Below are positions 1 through 7,629 of a stretch of DNA of 14,973 nucleotides, piece after piece. Positions within the stretch are counted from its first letter, which is position 1; each line of letters begins with the position of its first letter. The stretch covers positions 1 to 14,973 of the forward strand of contig JADHUQ010000040.1 in NCBI GenBank assembly GCA_016784425.1. Reading direction: 5' to 3'. The notes beneath the pieces were generated by a model. That model made no database searches. It was not told the DNA's origin and saw nothing but the letters and a program-made list of their open reading frames with translations. The translations under genes were made by a program, and so were the position numbers. Source of the DNA: Candidatus Delongbacteria bacterium. Lineage in GTDB: Bacteria; CAIWAD01; BS150m-G50.

Positions 1-1386
1 GAAGAGGATATCTTTCAGCTGGATGATCTGCTGGCGACCGGCGAGCAGCTGCTGCCACAGGATCCCGGGTTTCCGGATGAGATCGTCAAGACACTGGAAC
101 TGGATGACGTGCACACGCTGGTCTACACCTCCGGTACTACCGGTGACCAGAAAGGGGTGATGCTGACACACCGTAATATCCTCAGCAACATCGAGGACCT
201 TGCCCAGGTGGTTAGTATCACCCATGATGATGTGCTGTTAACCTTCCTGCCACTCAGCCACTCCAACGAAAGGACTGCGGGCTACTACCTGCCATTGTAT
301 CACGGCGCTAAAATCGCTTATGCCGAAAATATGCTGACGGTAGGTGACAACATGGGGCAGGTCAGTCCCACCGTGATGACCGCGGTACCACGCTTCTTTG
401 AGAAAATGCGCGCCCGGGTCATTGATAATGTCAACCAGGGTCCGCCACTGAAGCGACGGATCTTCTACTGGGCGCTGAAGATCGGGGGTAAGCGGTTTGC
501 CGAGTTGGAACAGGGTTCGGTGTCTACCTGGACTGCCTTCCGATTCCGTCTGGCGGAACGGCTTGTCTTCAAAAAGATCAGTGACCGCCTGGGTGGACGG
601 CTGCGCTTCTTCGTTTCCGGAGCCGCACCGCTTGACCGCAAACTGGGGGAGTTCTTCTTTTCGGCAGGTGTATTGATCCTGGAGGGTTACGGCATTACTG
701 AAACCTCTCCGGTGATAACCTGTAACACGCCGCAGAAGTTCAAATTCGGAACGGTCGGGATGCCGATCCCCAGTGTTGAGGTGATTATTGCTGATGACGG
801 TGAAATCCTCACTCGTGGTCCCAACCTGATGAAAGGCTACTACAACCGGCCGGATGATACTGCCGCAGTAATAGTTGACGGCTGGTATCACACCGGTGAT
901 ATCGGTTTTGTAGGTAGCGATGGTATGCTGCGTATCACTGATCGCAAGAAGAACCTCATCGTAACCTCTGGTGGCAAGAATGTAGCGCCACAGCCGATCG
1001 AGATACTGCTGGCACAGTCACCACTTATCGAACAGGTGTTGCTAGTGGGAGATCGGCGACATTTCATCAGCGCGATGATCGTTCCCAATTTCGAAAAGCT
1101 GGAGGAGGCGGCACGAGTGAAGGATCTGCGGTTTCACAGCACCCAGGAGCTGGTTGAACTGCCGGAAGTCTACCGGATCGTACAGGCAGAAGTTGATCGT
1201 CTGACGGTTGACCTGGGGCGGTACGAGCGACCCCGGCGGATAGCGCTGCTGGGTCGCGAGTTTTCCATCGAGGAGGGGGAGATGACCCCTTCGCTCAAAA
1301 TCAAAAGAGGTTTTGTACTCGAAAAATACAGCCAGATGATCGAAGAGATTTATCGTGATACAGAAGGAGAGGATGGCGGACACTAA
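1..1386 (+). CDS. Long-chain acyl-CoA synthetase (AMP-forming), 5'-truncated by the window edge
   Basis: Activates fatty acids with ATP and CoA to acyl-CoA. The reading frame is open from the first base, so the start lies upstream; 461 residues are visible, against roughly 600 for the family. Motifs seen in order: the AMP-binding P-loop YTSGTTGDQKG (nt 124-156), LPLSHSNERTAGYY typical of the long-chain group, GYGITETSP (nt 685-711), GWYHTGDIG and ITDRKKNLIVTSGGKN around the hinge, and a C-terminal MTPSLKIKR that supplies the catalytic lysine. No signal peptide or membrane segment is seen in the visible part. It overlaps purM by 14 nt, which suggests co-transcription with translational coupling, although the two functions are unrelated. 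Family identity is clear; the chain-length preference cannot be read from sequence. Confidence 0.93.
   Translation, partial: EEDIFQLDDLLATGEQLLPQDPGFPDEIVKTLELDDVHTLVYTSGTTGDQKGVMLTHRNILSNIEDLAQVVSITHDDVLLTFLPLSHSNERTAGYYLPLYHGAKIAYAENMLTVGDNMGQVSPTVMTAVPRFFEKMRARVIDNVNQGPPLKRRIFYWALKIGGKRFAELEQGSVSTWTAFRFRLAERLVFKKISDRLGGRLRFFVSGAAPLDRKLGEFFFSAGVLILEGYGITETSPVITCNTPQKFKFGTVGMPIPSVEVIIADDGEILTRGPNLMKGYYNRPDDTAAVIVDGWYHTGDIGFVGSDGMLRITDRKKNLIVTSGGKNVAPQPIEILLAQSPLIEQVLLVGDRRHFISAMIVPNFEKLEEAARVKDLRFHSTQELVELPEVYRIVQAEVDRLTVDLGRYERPRRIALLGREFSIEEGEMTPSLKIKRGFVLEKYSQMIEEIYRDTEGEDGGH
1363..1369 (+). promoter_or_regulatory. Ribosome binding site deciding the purM start
   Basis: AGAAGGA/AGGAG-type purine-rich tract lies directly upstream of the ATG at 1373, inside the end of the acyl-CoA synthetase gene. 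It favours that ATG over an in-frame GTG at 1355, which would put the tract inside the coding sequence. Confidence 0.6.
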
Positions 1387-2407
1387 CCCTACCCAATCGG
1401 AGCAAGGCGCCACTTACAGTCAGTCAGGCGTGAACATCGACGCCGGTGTCGAGCTGGTGCGCCGTATCAGCGGGGTGGTCAAGGCAACACGCACGGCAGG
1501 AGTACTCGGTAGTTTCGGTGGTTTTGGTGGTCTCTTCCAGCTGGATCTGGCGCGCTATCGTCACCCTGTACTGGTTTCTTCTGTTGACGGTGTGGGTACC
1601 AAGTTAATGGTGGCTGCGCAGATGAACATCCACGACACGGTAGGCCAGGATCTGGTGAATCACTGTGTTGACGATATTCTGGTTTGTGGCGCGATCCCCC
1701 TCTACTTCCTCGACTATTTTGCCACCGGTCGACTGAATATAGACTCAGCAGAAAGCGTGATACGCGGCTTCGCAAAAGCCTGTCTGGAAAACGAATGTGC
1801 GCTGATAGGGGGAGAAACGGCGGAGATGCCGGGAATGTACCATGGCGAGGATTACGATCTGGCCGGAACCATTGTCGGTATAGTAGAGCAGGATGCCATC
1901 ATTGACGGCAGCACTGTCAAACCGGGTCACCGACTGTTGGGGCTCCCTTCGACCGGACTGCACACCAACGGCTACTCACTGGCACGCCAGGTTCTTCTGG
2001 AGAACGGTCCCGGTCTGCATTTTCGTCTGGAGGATGGTCGTACTATTGGTGAAGCATTACTGGCAGTCCACCGTTCCTACCTCAAACCGGTAACCACCCT
2101 GCAGAACGCTGGTATCAAGATCGCAGGGATGTCTCACATTACAGGTGGCGGTATTCATGGCAACACCAACCGGATTCTCCCGGAGGGCTTGCGTCTGCAG
2201 CTGATTGAGGACAGTTGGCCGGTACCGGAGCTGTTTCGTCTGATTCAGCGTACAGGCAGGATCACTGATGAGGAGATGATGCGCGCCTTTAATCTCGGCA
2301 TAGGTTTGATCATAATTCTGGCTCCGGAAGACTTTGAGAAGACCTGTGGGATACTCAGTCAGCAGAATGAACCCTGTTATGATATCGGGGAAGTGACAGA
2401 GAGCTGA
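1373..2407 (+). CDS. purM: Phosphoribosylformylglycinamidine cyclo-ligase (AIR synthetase)
   Basis: Catalyses the ATP-dependent ring closure of formylglycinamidine ribonucleotide to aminoimidazole ribonucleotide, the fifth step of purine synthesis, in the cytoplasm. The 344-residue length is normal for PurM. Landmarks: Y-S-Q-S-G-V-N-I-D near residue 15, LVSSVDGVGTK (68-77), the long NHCVDDILVCGA segment (97-107), IGGETAEMPGMY (145-156), LPSTGLHTNGYSLAR (191-205) and HITGGGIHGN (255-264). The ATG start is chosen because an AGGAG-type site precedes it; the upstream GTG would add MIQKER and lacks such a site. PurN, a frequent downstream partner, is absent: the next gene is convergent and ends 6 bp away. 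Family assignment is essentially certain. Confidence 0.97.
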   Translation: MADTNPTQSEQGATYSQSGVNIDAGVELVRRISGVVKATRTAGVLGSFGGFGGLFQLDLARYRHPVLVSSVDGVGTKLMVAAQMNIHDTVGQDLVNHCVDDILVCGAIPLYFLDYFATGRLNIDSAESVIRGFAKACLENECALIGGETAEMPGMYHGEDYDLAGTIVGIVEQDAIIDGSTVKPGHRLLGLPSTGLHTNGYSLARQVLLENGPGLHFRLEDGRTIGEALLAVHRSYLKPVTTLQNAGIKIAGMSHITGGGIHGNTNRILPEGLRLQLIEDSWPVPELFRLIQRTGRITDEEMMRAFNLGIGLIIILAPEDFEKTCGILSQQNEPCYDIGEVTES

Positions 2408-2413
2408 CAGTTA

Positions 2414-4180
2414 TCAACCGCTACTTTTTGTCCCCGGTGGTCTCCTGTTTGCGCAGCTCTTCAGGATAGTCCTCGCCACACCCGCGGTGTGTACATTGAT
2501 CTGATTGAGTAGATCCATCAACTCCAGGTGGATCTCATGTGTCGCCACAGAACGTGAGACATCTTCACAGATCCGCTCAAAATGAGTCTGACGCAATTCG
2601 CTTTCCAATTCAGCGTATTGTACTTCCTTATCCAGAACCCGCCTGGCCCGCCCCGGATCGAGATTGCCGAACGCCTCCTCGCAACGGGCAATCTGTTTGA
2701 CAATCTTCAAATGAAACTCCTGCAATTCCTTTCTTCCCACCTGGGAGAAATCAGCCCGCAGGCCCTGTTTCTTCCGGACCAGTGGCATCAGGTTCTTCTC
2801 GACAATATCACCGATACTTTCGAGATCCTTGACAATCGAGAGCAACCCGAACACCTCCAGCGATTGAACTGAAGTAAGTTGCTGTCGGCTTATAGAACTG
2901 AGATAATCGGTAATATGCTCGTCGAGGAAATCCACCTTCTGCTCCCGCATATGGATACCCTGCAGTAAGGTAAGCTCCGGGAAATGGCGGTCACGTGCAC
3001 CAGCGCCATTCACAAACGGTTGGATTATGGCATCCAGCATACGATGGATAATCAACATCATGCGGGCAACCTCAGATCTTGCCAGATCGAGAGCCAGGGC
3101 GGGATTGGAGATCAGCTCCCGGTCCAGATACGAGATGCTGGGTTGCAGCCTTGCGTCGCGCAGTTCGCTGGGAAGCAGGCGAAACAGCAGTCTGGAAATA
3201 AATGGAATGAAGGGAAGGAAGAACAATACCAGGATTATATTGAAAAATGTATGAGCGTTGGCAATCTGCCGGGCGGTACCGGTTCCGAAACCGCCGGTCA
3301 GTGAGCGGATGAGATCGGCAAATTGTGGAATCCAGAAAATGAACAGTATCACGCCGCCAATTTTGAAGACGATGTGTGCCAGAGCCACCCTTCTGGCTTC
3401 CCGGGAGGTGCCGATACTCGCCAGAAGGGCTGTGATACAGGTGCCGATATTGGCACCCAGTACCAGGGGAATACCCGCTTCCAATGTGATCAGGTTTTGT
3501 TGTGCCAGCACGATGATGATACCGGTGAAGGCGCTGCTGCTTTGAATCAGTGCAGTGAAAATAGCGCCTGTCAGCAGACCAAGCAGCGGATTCTCCAGTC
3601 CGACCAGCAGTCCACGAAAACCTGCCAGTTCCTTCAGTGATCCCATGGTATCCCCCATGAACTTCATACCGAAAAAGAGGATACCGAAGCCGAGTATGGC
3701 TTCACCGACATATTTCAAGTTTTCCTTACGTCCCAGCATGGTCAACATAAATCCGGCCGCGACCATCAGCATGGCATAATCGGTCAGCTTGAAAGCAACC
3801 AGCTGAGCTGTGATAGTGGTGCCGATACCCGCACCCAGAATCACACCCAGTGACTGGCCGAAGGTCATCAGTTCTGCCTGGACAAAGCTGACCAGCATGA
3901 CTGTGGTCGCGCTGCTGCTCTGAATTACGGTAGTAACAAATATACCCACGGTCAAACCGACAATCCGGTTGGTGGTTAACTTAGCCAGTATGGAACGCAT
4001 GCGTTGACCGGCCGACTTCTTCAAACCATCGCTCATCTTCTGCATGCCATAGAGAAAGAGAGCCAGTCCACCCAGCAGGCTGATCGCGAGAAAAAACCAC
4101 TCGCTGACAGTTGCGGGTGGCTGTCCCTCTGTGGCGTAGAGAGAGCCAGGTAGCAGAACCAGTATCAACAGTGTTTTCAT
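2414..4180 (-). CDS. Na/Pi-cotransporter family protein with C-terminal PhoU-like domain
   Basis: Predicted inner-membrane sodium-dependent phosphate transporter (PF02690 type). A signal-like N-terminus (MKTLLILVLLPGSLYA) is followed by two inverted-topology repeats, each with the family signature QSSSA (residues 87-91 and 213-217) and a matching glycine motif (GAGIGTTITA 116-125; GANIGTCITA 242-251). Several hydrophobic segments run to about residue 335. Residues 355-575 are a helical PhoU-like region, as in the bacterial YjbB/NptA-like subgroup. The ATG at 4180 is preferred over an in-frame upstream start at 4324, because the extra 48 residues cross the symmetric intergenic elements and look non-coding; no strong ribosome binding site is visible. 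Tandem stops TGA-TAA end the gene. Phosphate is the usual substrate, but transport was not proven for every member. Confidence 0.92.
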   Translation of the reverse strand: MKTLLILVLLPGSLYATEGQPPATVSEWFFLAISLLGGLALFLYGMQKMSDGLKKSAGQRMRSILAKLTTNRIVGLTVGIFVTTVIQSSSATTVMLVSFVQAELMTFGQSLGVILGAGIGTTITAQLVAFKLTDYAMLMVAAGFMLTMLGRKENLKYVGEAILGFGILFFGMKFMGDTMGSLKELAGFRGLLVGLENPLLGLLTGAIFTALIQSSSAFTGIIIVLAQQNLITLEAGIPLVLGANIGTCITALLASIGTSREARRVALAHIVFKIGGVILFIFWIPQFADLIRSLTGGFGTGTARQIANAHTFFNIILVLFFLPFIPFISRLLFRLLPSELRDARLQPSISYLDRELISNPALALDLARSEVARMMLIIHRMLDAIIQPFVNGAGARDRHFPELTLLQGIHMREQKVDFLDEHITDYLSSISRQQLTSVQSLEVFGLLSIVKDLESIGDIVEKNLMPLVRKKQGLRADFSQVGRKELQEFHLKIVKQIARCEEAFGNLDPGRARRVLDKEVQYAELESELRQTHFERICEDVSRSVATHEIHLELMDLLNQINVHTAGVARTILKSCANRRPPGTKSSG

Positions 4181-4245
4181 GACGCGGACCGTTTGAGTTA
4201 CCGGTGGAACTGATCGAAGTATGAAAATCGCAAAACCGAGTAGCT

Positions 4246-4270
4246 TCGCTTCAGAGCATAACTGAAGCGA
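4246..4270 (-). promoter_or_regulatory. 9-bp perfect hairpin upstream of the Na/Pi gene
   Basis: TCGCTTCAG (4246-4254) and CTGAAGCGA (4262-4270) are exact reverse complements around a 7-nt loop. No T-run follows on either strand, so this is not a standard intrinsic terminator. It lies 66 bp before the cotransporter start, where an operator or an RNA leader stem would be expected. Confidence 0.5.
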
Positions 4271-4305
4271 TTCCGGGCAGTGTGTTGTGGCATCGAAGTC
4301 TGAAG

Positions 4306-4323
4306 TGATGCATATCTGCATCA
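4306..4323. promoter_or_regulatory. 7-4-7 palindrome, possible operator
   Basis: TGATGCA-TATC-TGCATCA is a perfect 7-bp inverted repeat with a 4-bp spacer, the size and symmetry of a dimeric regulator site. It lies 126 bp upstream of the cotransporter start. The binding protein is unknown. Confidence 0.35.
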
Positions 4324-4475
4324 ATGGAGCCGAGCCTCGGGTCAGGTGACTTTGACAGGTAGCAGGTGGTCACCAACTCGGTGTGGCAGCATCTCCCGCA
4401 AACCGCCAGGCAGCGGATCGGCTTCAGGAAATTCTGCTCTTACTGCGGGTGTCTTCACAACTCTGGTTGTACTTC

Positions 4476-4940
4476 TTACCAGGCAGTATAAGGATTTCTG
4501 GCCAGATTTGCATTATAATACCGGGGGTCGTCTGTAACTTCTCTGCCGATCCATTCCGGTAAGTCAAAGCTGGTGTCTGATGTCGGAAGTTCAATCTCCG
4601 CAATAATCAAGCCGCTGTTTACACCGTGAAACTGGTCGATCTCCCAGGCCAGTTCTGCCATCGTGATGCGGTGCCGGGTTTTCTCCACCAGCGGCTGCAG
4701 GCAGACATTATCCAGCAGGTAACTGGCTTCGGTGTAAGGAATCTCATATTCGAATTCCCTGCGGGTGATTCCCTGTGCCCCCTCTTTGATGGTGAGAAAT
4801 CCACGCTGCTCATAACTGCGGACACGAACCACCCGTTGTGGATCGGCTGAAAGATATCCCTGAAGATAGCGGATGCCTGGCGCCTGGTCGCGCCAGCCGT
4901 CCCCGCTCACCAGAAATTTACGTTCGATTTCCAGCTGCAT
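4476..4940 (-). CDS. CYTH-domain protein, probable inorganic triphosphatase (TTM type)
   Basis: A 154-residue single CYTH domain, the length of small bacterial triphosphate tunnel metalloenzymes such as the one from Nitrosomonas europaea. The diagnostic ExExK motif is EIERK at residues 4-8. Other charged tunnel residues follow as expected: RVR (39-41), TIK (50-52), the alternating EFEYE (62-66), EKTRHR (86-91) and AEIE (114-117). These bind metal and triphosphate; tripolyphosphate hydrolysis is the likely activity, with adenylate cyclase or thiamine-triphosphatase as family alternatives. The ATG at 4940 puts EIERK at the N-terminus as in the family, with AGG 6 nt upstream; an earlier in-frame start at 5018 would add 26 unconserved residues. 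It lies between the aminopeptidase and the Na/Pi gene. Confidence 0.9.
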   Translation of the reverse strand: MQLEIERKFLVSGDGWRDQAPGIRYLQGYLSADPQRVVRVRSYEQRGFLTIKEGAQGITRREFEYEIPYTEASYLLDNVCLQPLVEKTRHRITMAELAWEIDQFHGVNSGLIIAEIELPTSDTSFDLPEWIGREVTDDPRYYNANLARNPYTAW

Positions 4941-5036
4941 GTGATACCTGTGGGTTGAGGGTTGCCTGCCTGCAGTTTTTACTCTATAAAATGATTCCGT
5001 CCGCAGGCTGTCAGACAAACGCTACCCCGGATAGAC

Positions 5037-6449
5037 TCAGGCTTCCAGGAAAGCCTTGTAGGCTCGCCAGGCCATCCAGATATCGCTCTTGGCTGCCACC
5101 TCAAAGGGTGAGTGCATACCGATCAAACCAACACCCAGATCGACGACATTCATACCATAGCGGGCAAAGAAAAGTGCCACAGTGCCGCCGCCTCCCTCGT
5201 CCACTTTGCCAAGCTCTGCTGTCTGGTAACGGATACCGGCTGCCTGGAGCATACCGCGCAGCCAGCCGAGAAACTCAGCGTGGGCATCGTTTGACCCCCC
5301 TTTACCACGCGATCCGGTGAATTTTGTCAGTACCGGGCCGTGACCGAGCAGACAGGCATTCTGTTTGTCATGGACCGATTTCCAATTGGGGTTGATGGCG
5401 GCATTGACATCGGCCGACAGACAATTGGAGACAGCCAGCACGTCGAGCGGATTGTCGTTCAGCCCCTCTTTGGCCAGGTAGAGCCGGAGGGCAGTCTCAA
5501 TATAGCGGGAGGCGGAGCCGGTATCGGTCTCACTGCCGATCTCCTCCTTGTCCATCAACAGCACACAGGTTGTCTTTACCGGGTTTTCCACCTGCAGAGC
5601 CGCCTGTAGTGCGCTCCAGCTGCAGACCCGATCGTCGTGACCGTAAGCACCGATCAGTCCCCGATCGAGACCGACATCACGTGCCTTGCATGCGGGTACG
5701 ATCTCAATCTCCGCCGAGATGAAATCGCTTTCGGCGATACCATATTTCTCATGAAGCAGCTGTAACACATGCATTTTTATCGAGTCAGTGTCATCCTCGT
5801 CCTCGTCCCAGGGCAGCGAGCCGGTTACCAGGTTGAGCTGCTCGCCGGTAATGATCTCAGGGGCTTTTTTGGTGGCCTGAGTCTTACCCCAGAGATGCGG
5901 TAGCAGGTCAGCGATGGTGAAGACCGGGTCCGCCGGATCCTCACCGAGGCAGATCTCAATGCTCTTCCCGTCGGGCAACACCACCACACCGTGCATAGCC
6001 AGCGGGCGCGACACCCACTGGTACTTTTTAATACCACCGTAGTAGTGGGTTTTCAGCATCGCCAGGCCGGAATCCTCGTAGAGGGGATTTTGCTTGAGAT
6101 CCAGACGGGGGGCGTCAATATGCGCCACGATGATATGGAGTCCAGCCGAAATCGGAGCGCTACCATTGACAAACAGGCTGGCTACCTTACCCTTGTAGTT
6201 ATGAAAATAGCGACCGCCGGTCCCCTCCCCGGTCAGATCACTGAAACCAGTCCGGGACGCCACCTCCACGATCTCCTTTACCGCTTCCCTTTCCGTCTTT
6301 GCGGCGTCGAGAAAGGCGCTGTATTCCTTGCCAAATTCCATGATCTGCTTCCGCTCCGCGGCAGTTGCCTTGCTCCAGACATTAGCGGTCTTGTGGGTCA
6401 ACTGCTCCCGTAAAGGGGATTTTTTTTCGTTGGTATCAGGTTTACTCAC
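5037..6449 (-). CDS. M18-family zinc aminopeptidase (aspartyl-aminopeptidase-like)
   Basis: Cytosolic metallo-aminopeptidase of peptidase family M18, which removes N-terminal residues, often acidic ones. The 470 residues show the full two-zinc site: H110 in VAHIDAPRLD, D272 in GHDDR as bridging ligand, E302/E303 in DKEEIGS, D347 in SADVNAA and H446 in GMHSPFE. An acidic insertion DEDEDDTDS (215-223) sits in the dimerisation-type domain. No signal peptide. The start is a GTG with AGGAG 5 nt upstream. The gene follows the LCAT-like hydrolase after 43 bp and precedes the CYTH gene by 96 bp, so the three may be one transcript. Family assignment is certain; substrate preference is not readable. 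Confidence 0.94.
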   Translation of the reverse strand: MSKPDTNEKKSPLREQLTHKTANVWSKATAAERKQIMEFGKEYSAFLDAAKTEREAVKEIVEVASRTGFSDLTGEGTGGRYFHNYKGKVASLFVNGSAPISAGLHIIVAHIDAPRLDLKQNPLYEDSGLAMLKTHYYGGIKKYQWVSRPLAMHGVVVLPDGKSIEICLGEDPADPVFTIADLLPHLWGKTQATKKAPEIITGEQLNLVTGSLPWDEDEDDTDSIKMHVLQLLHEKYGIAESDFISAEIEIVPACKARDVGLDRGLIGAYGHDDRVCSWSALQAALQVENPVKTTCVLLMDKEEIGSETDTGSASRYIETALRLYLAKEGLNDNPLDVLAVSNCLSADVNAAINPNWKSVHDKQNACLLGHGPVLTKFTGSRGKGGSNDAHAEFLGWLRGMLQAAGIRYQTAELGKVDEGGGGTVALFFARYGMNVVDLGVGLIGMHSPFEVAAKSDIWMAWRAYKAFLEA

Positions 6450-6454
6450 AGGAT

Positions 6455-6459
6455 CTCCT
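6455..6459 (-). promoter_or_regulatory. Ribosome binding site of the M18 aminopeptidase GTG start
   Basis: AGGAG on the minus strand, 5 nt before GTG at 6449. It supports the non-ATG start. Confidence 0.6.
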
Positions 6460-6492
6460 CTCTTATCACATATCTCATTAAAAATCAGTTGG

Positions 6493-7629
6493 TCATTCTG
6501 CTACAGCATCCCCTGGCAGGTAATGTCTCACCTGCTCGCCCGGTTGACTCCACCAGGCTGTTGTCACCGGAACCGCCGGTATCGACTCTATGAACTGCCG
6601 GATTGTATTCAAAAAGCGAAAGTCGCTCATGATTGCGCTGTGGTTGAGAGGCTGTTCCTGCGAGCCGATGATAACGGTAGGAAACAGTTGAGCCAGTTGG
6701 GCAAACGACCGTAACGGTACCCGCCCATCCCCGGCAAGGGTGATTTGCGTCTTCTGGTAACCGCTGCTATCACCCCGCTCAAAAGAAAAGCAGCTCTTAT
6801 TACCACTCTGACTGCTGGTAAGCTCTATCCGTCCTGGTGTGGCGACGCCGCTGGAACCTACCAGCAGGCAGCGTTCCTGCAGGGAAGTCAGCCTCTCCTT
6901 CAGCACCGGGTTTGCCAGCGTTACGACCTGACGGAATTTTTGCATGTAGGCAAGATTAAGGTCGGTGACGCTCGCATTGCCCGGGCGCGATCCAGCCGGC
7001 TGTTGCAGGAGGGAAAACGGCTTTCCATCACAGACCAGTGCATCAGGATAAACCGGAAGCAACTCAAACAACGAAGGGAAACTGAAGGAGATACAGCGGT
7101 AATCGCAGCGAAATTCAGCTGGGACATCGTCGTCACCGTTGAACATGGCATCCAGGGCGGAGGGAACTCCGTCGAAGGGTGGCGAGACAAACACGATCCC
7201 TGCCAGCGGGGCGGTTGAAAAGTCTGGATCGGCCAGCAGGGCACAGGTCAAGAGCGCACCCAGGCTGTGTGCCACCAGTATAACGCTGCCCGGGGGTTGC
7301 GCAGCGAGTTGTGCTGCCAGCTGGTGCCGGTTGTAAAGCGAGGGCAGCCGCCAGTCATAGCGAAAATAGGCGATCGAACCTTGACCCGGCACGCTGCCGG
7401 TCTGGAGGTGCTCCCTGAGAAAACCATAGATACCGGTCTCCAGCTCACCGGGGACAACCTGCGCCCTGCCAGCGCTGCTGCAACTGAGCTGGTCGTCATC
7501 CCACCGTAAAGCCAGATCGTCAAGCCGGTCATGGGTATCCTGGTCCAGACGCCAGAGTATCCTGCCGTCAGCCTGATCGATCAGCTGGAAACCTTTTATG
7601 CCAGGAATAACGAGGATTGATGGAGTCAT
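6493..7629 (-). CDS. LCAT-like alpha/beta hydrolase, apparently cytoplasmic
   Basis: A 378-residue alpha/beta hydrolase related to lecithin:cholesterol acyltransferase and phospholipase-like enzymes. The N-terminus reads ILVIPGIKGFQL, the oxyanion-hole region of that group. FRYDWRL (89-95) is a hallmark of LCAT-like proteins. The nucleophile elbow is VAHSLGA with Ser122. AGDGRVPL gives the acid Asp301, and LNHSAIM gives His330, so a complete Ser-Asp-His triad is in the expected order. No signal peptide or lipobox is seen, so it should stay inside the cell, unlike the secreted animal enzymes. The ATG at 7629 has only a weak upstream purine stretch. An acyl transfer or ester hydrolysis role on lipids or polyesters is plausible; the real substrate is unknown. 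Confidence 0.8.
   Translation of the reverse strand: MTPSILVIPGIKGFQLIDQADGRILWRLDQDTHDRLDDLALRWDDDQLSCSSAGRAQVVPGELETGIYGFLREHLQTGSVPGQGSIAYFRYDWRLPSLYNRHQLAAQLAAQPPGSVILVAHSLGALLTCALLADPDFSTAPLAGIVFVSPPFDGVPSALDAMFNGDDDVPAEFRCDYRCISFSFPSLFELLPVYPDALVCDGKPFSLLQQPAGSRPGNASVTDLNLAYMQKFRQVVTLANPVLKERLTSLQERCLLVGSSGVATPGRIELTSSQSGNKSCFSFERGDSSGYQKTQITLAGDGRVPLRSFAQLAQLFPTVIIGSQEQPLNHSAIMSDFRFLNTIRQFIESIPAVPVTTAWWSQPGEQVRHYLPGDAVAE

Larger units (their letters stand above)
4181..4475 (-). promoter_or_regulatory. 295-bp leader/intergenic region upstream of the Na/Pi gene
   Basis: No recognised gene. It holds three inverted repeats (4246-4270, 4306-4323, 4330-4340) and a direct repeat ATCGAAGTNTGAA at 4213-4225 and 4292-4304, which makes it the likely control region of the cotransporter. 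I could not find a convincing -35/-10 pair or a PhoB box. A 38-codon open frame with a GTG start (4342-4458, minus) also fits here, but resembles nothing I know. Confidence 0.4.

Noticed and set aside
238..891. 217-codon minus-strand open frame
   Set aside because: Antisense to the acyl-CoA synthetase, which has all family motifs.
4181..4324. 48-residue N-terminal extension of the Na/Pi protein
   Set aside because: It spans the inverted and direct repeats, has no hydrophobic signal, and the internal ATG begins a proper signal-like sequence.
4342..4458. 38-codon minus-strand open frame with a GTG start between the CYTH and Na/Pi genes (protein begins VKTPAVRAEFPEADP)
   Set aside because: Weak ribosome site, no similarity I recognise, and not in frame with the CYTH gene, whose own C-terminus looks complete.
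4941..5036. Possible promoter CTGACA with TTTATA or TATAGA in the gap before the CYTH gene
   Set aside because: Spacing of 18-20 bp and poor -10 match; not distinguishable from chance.
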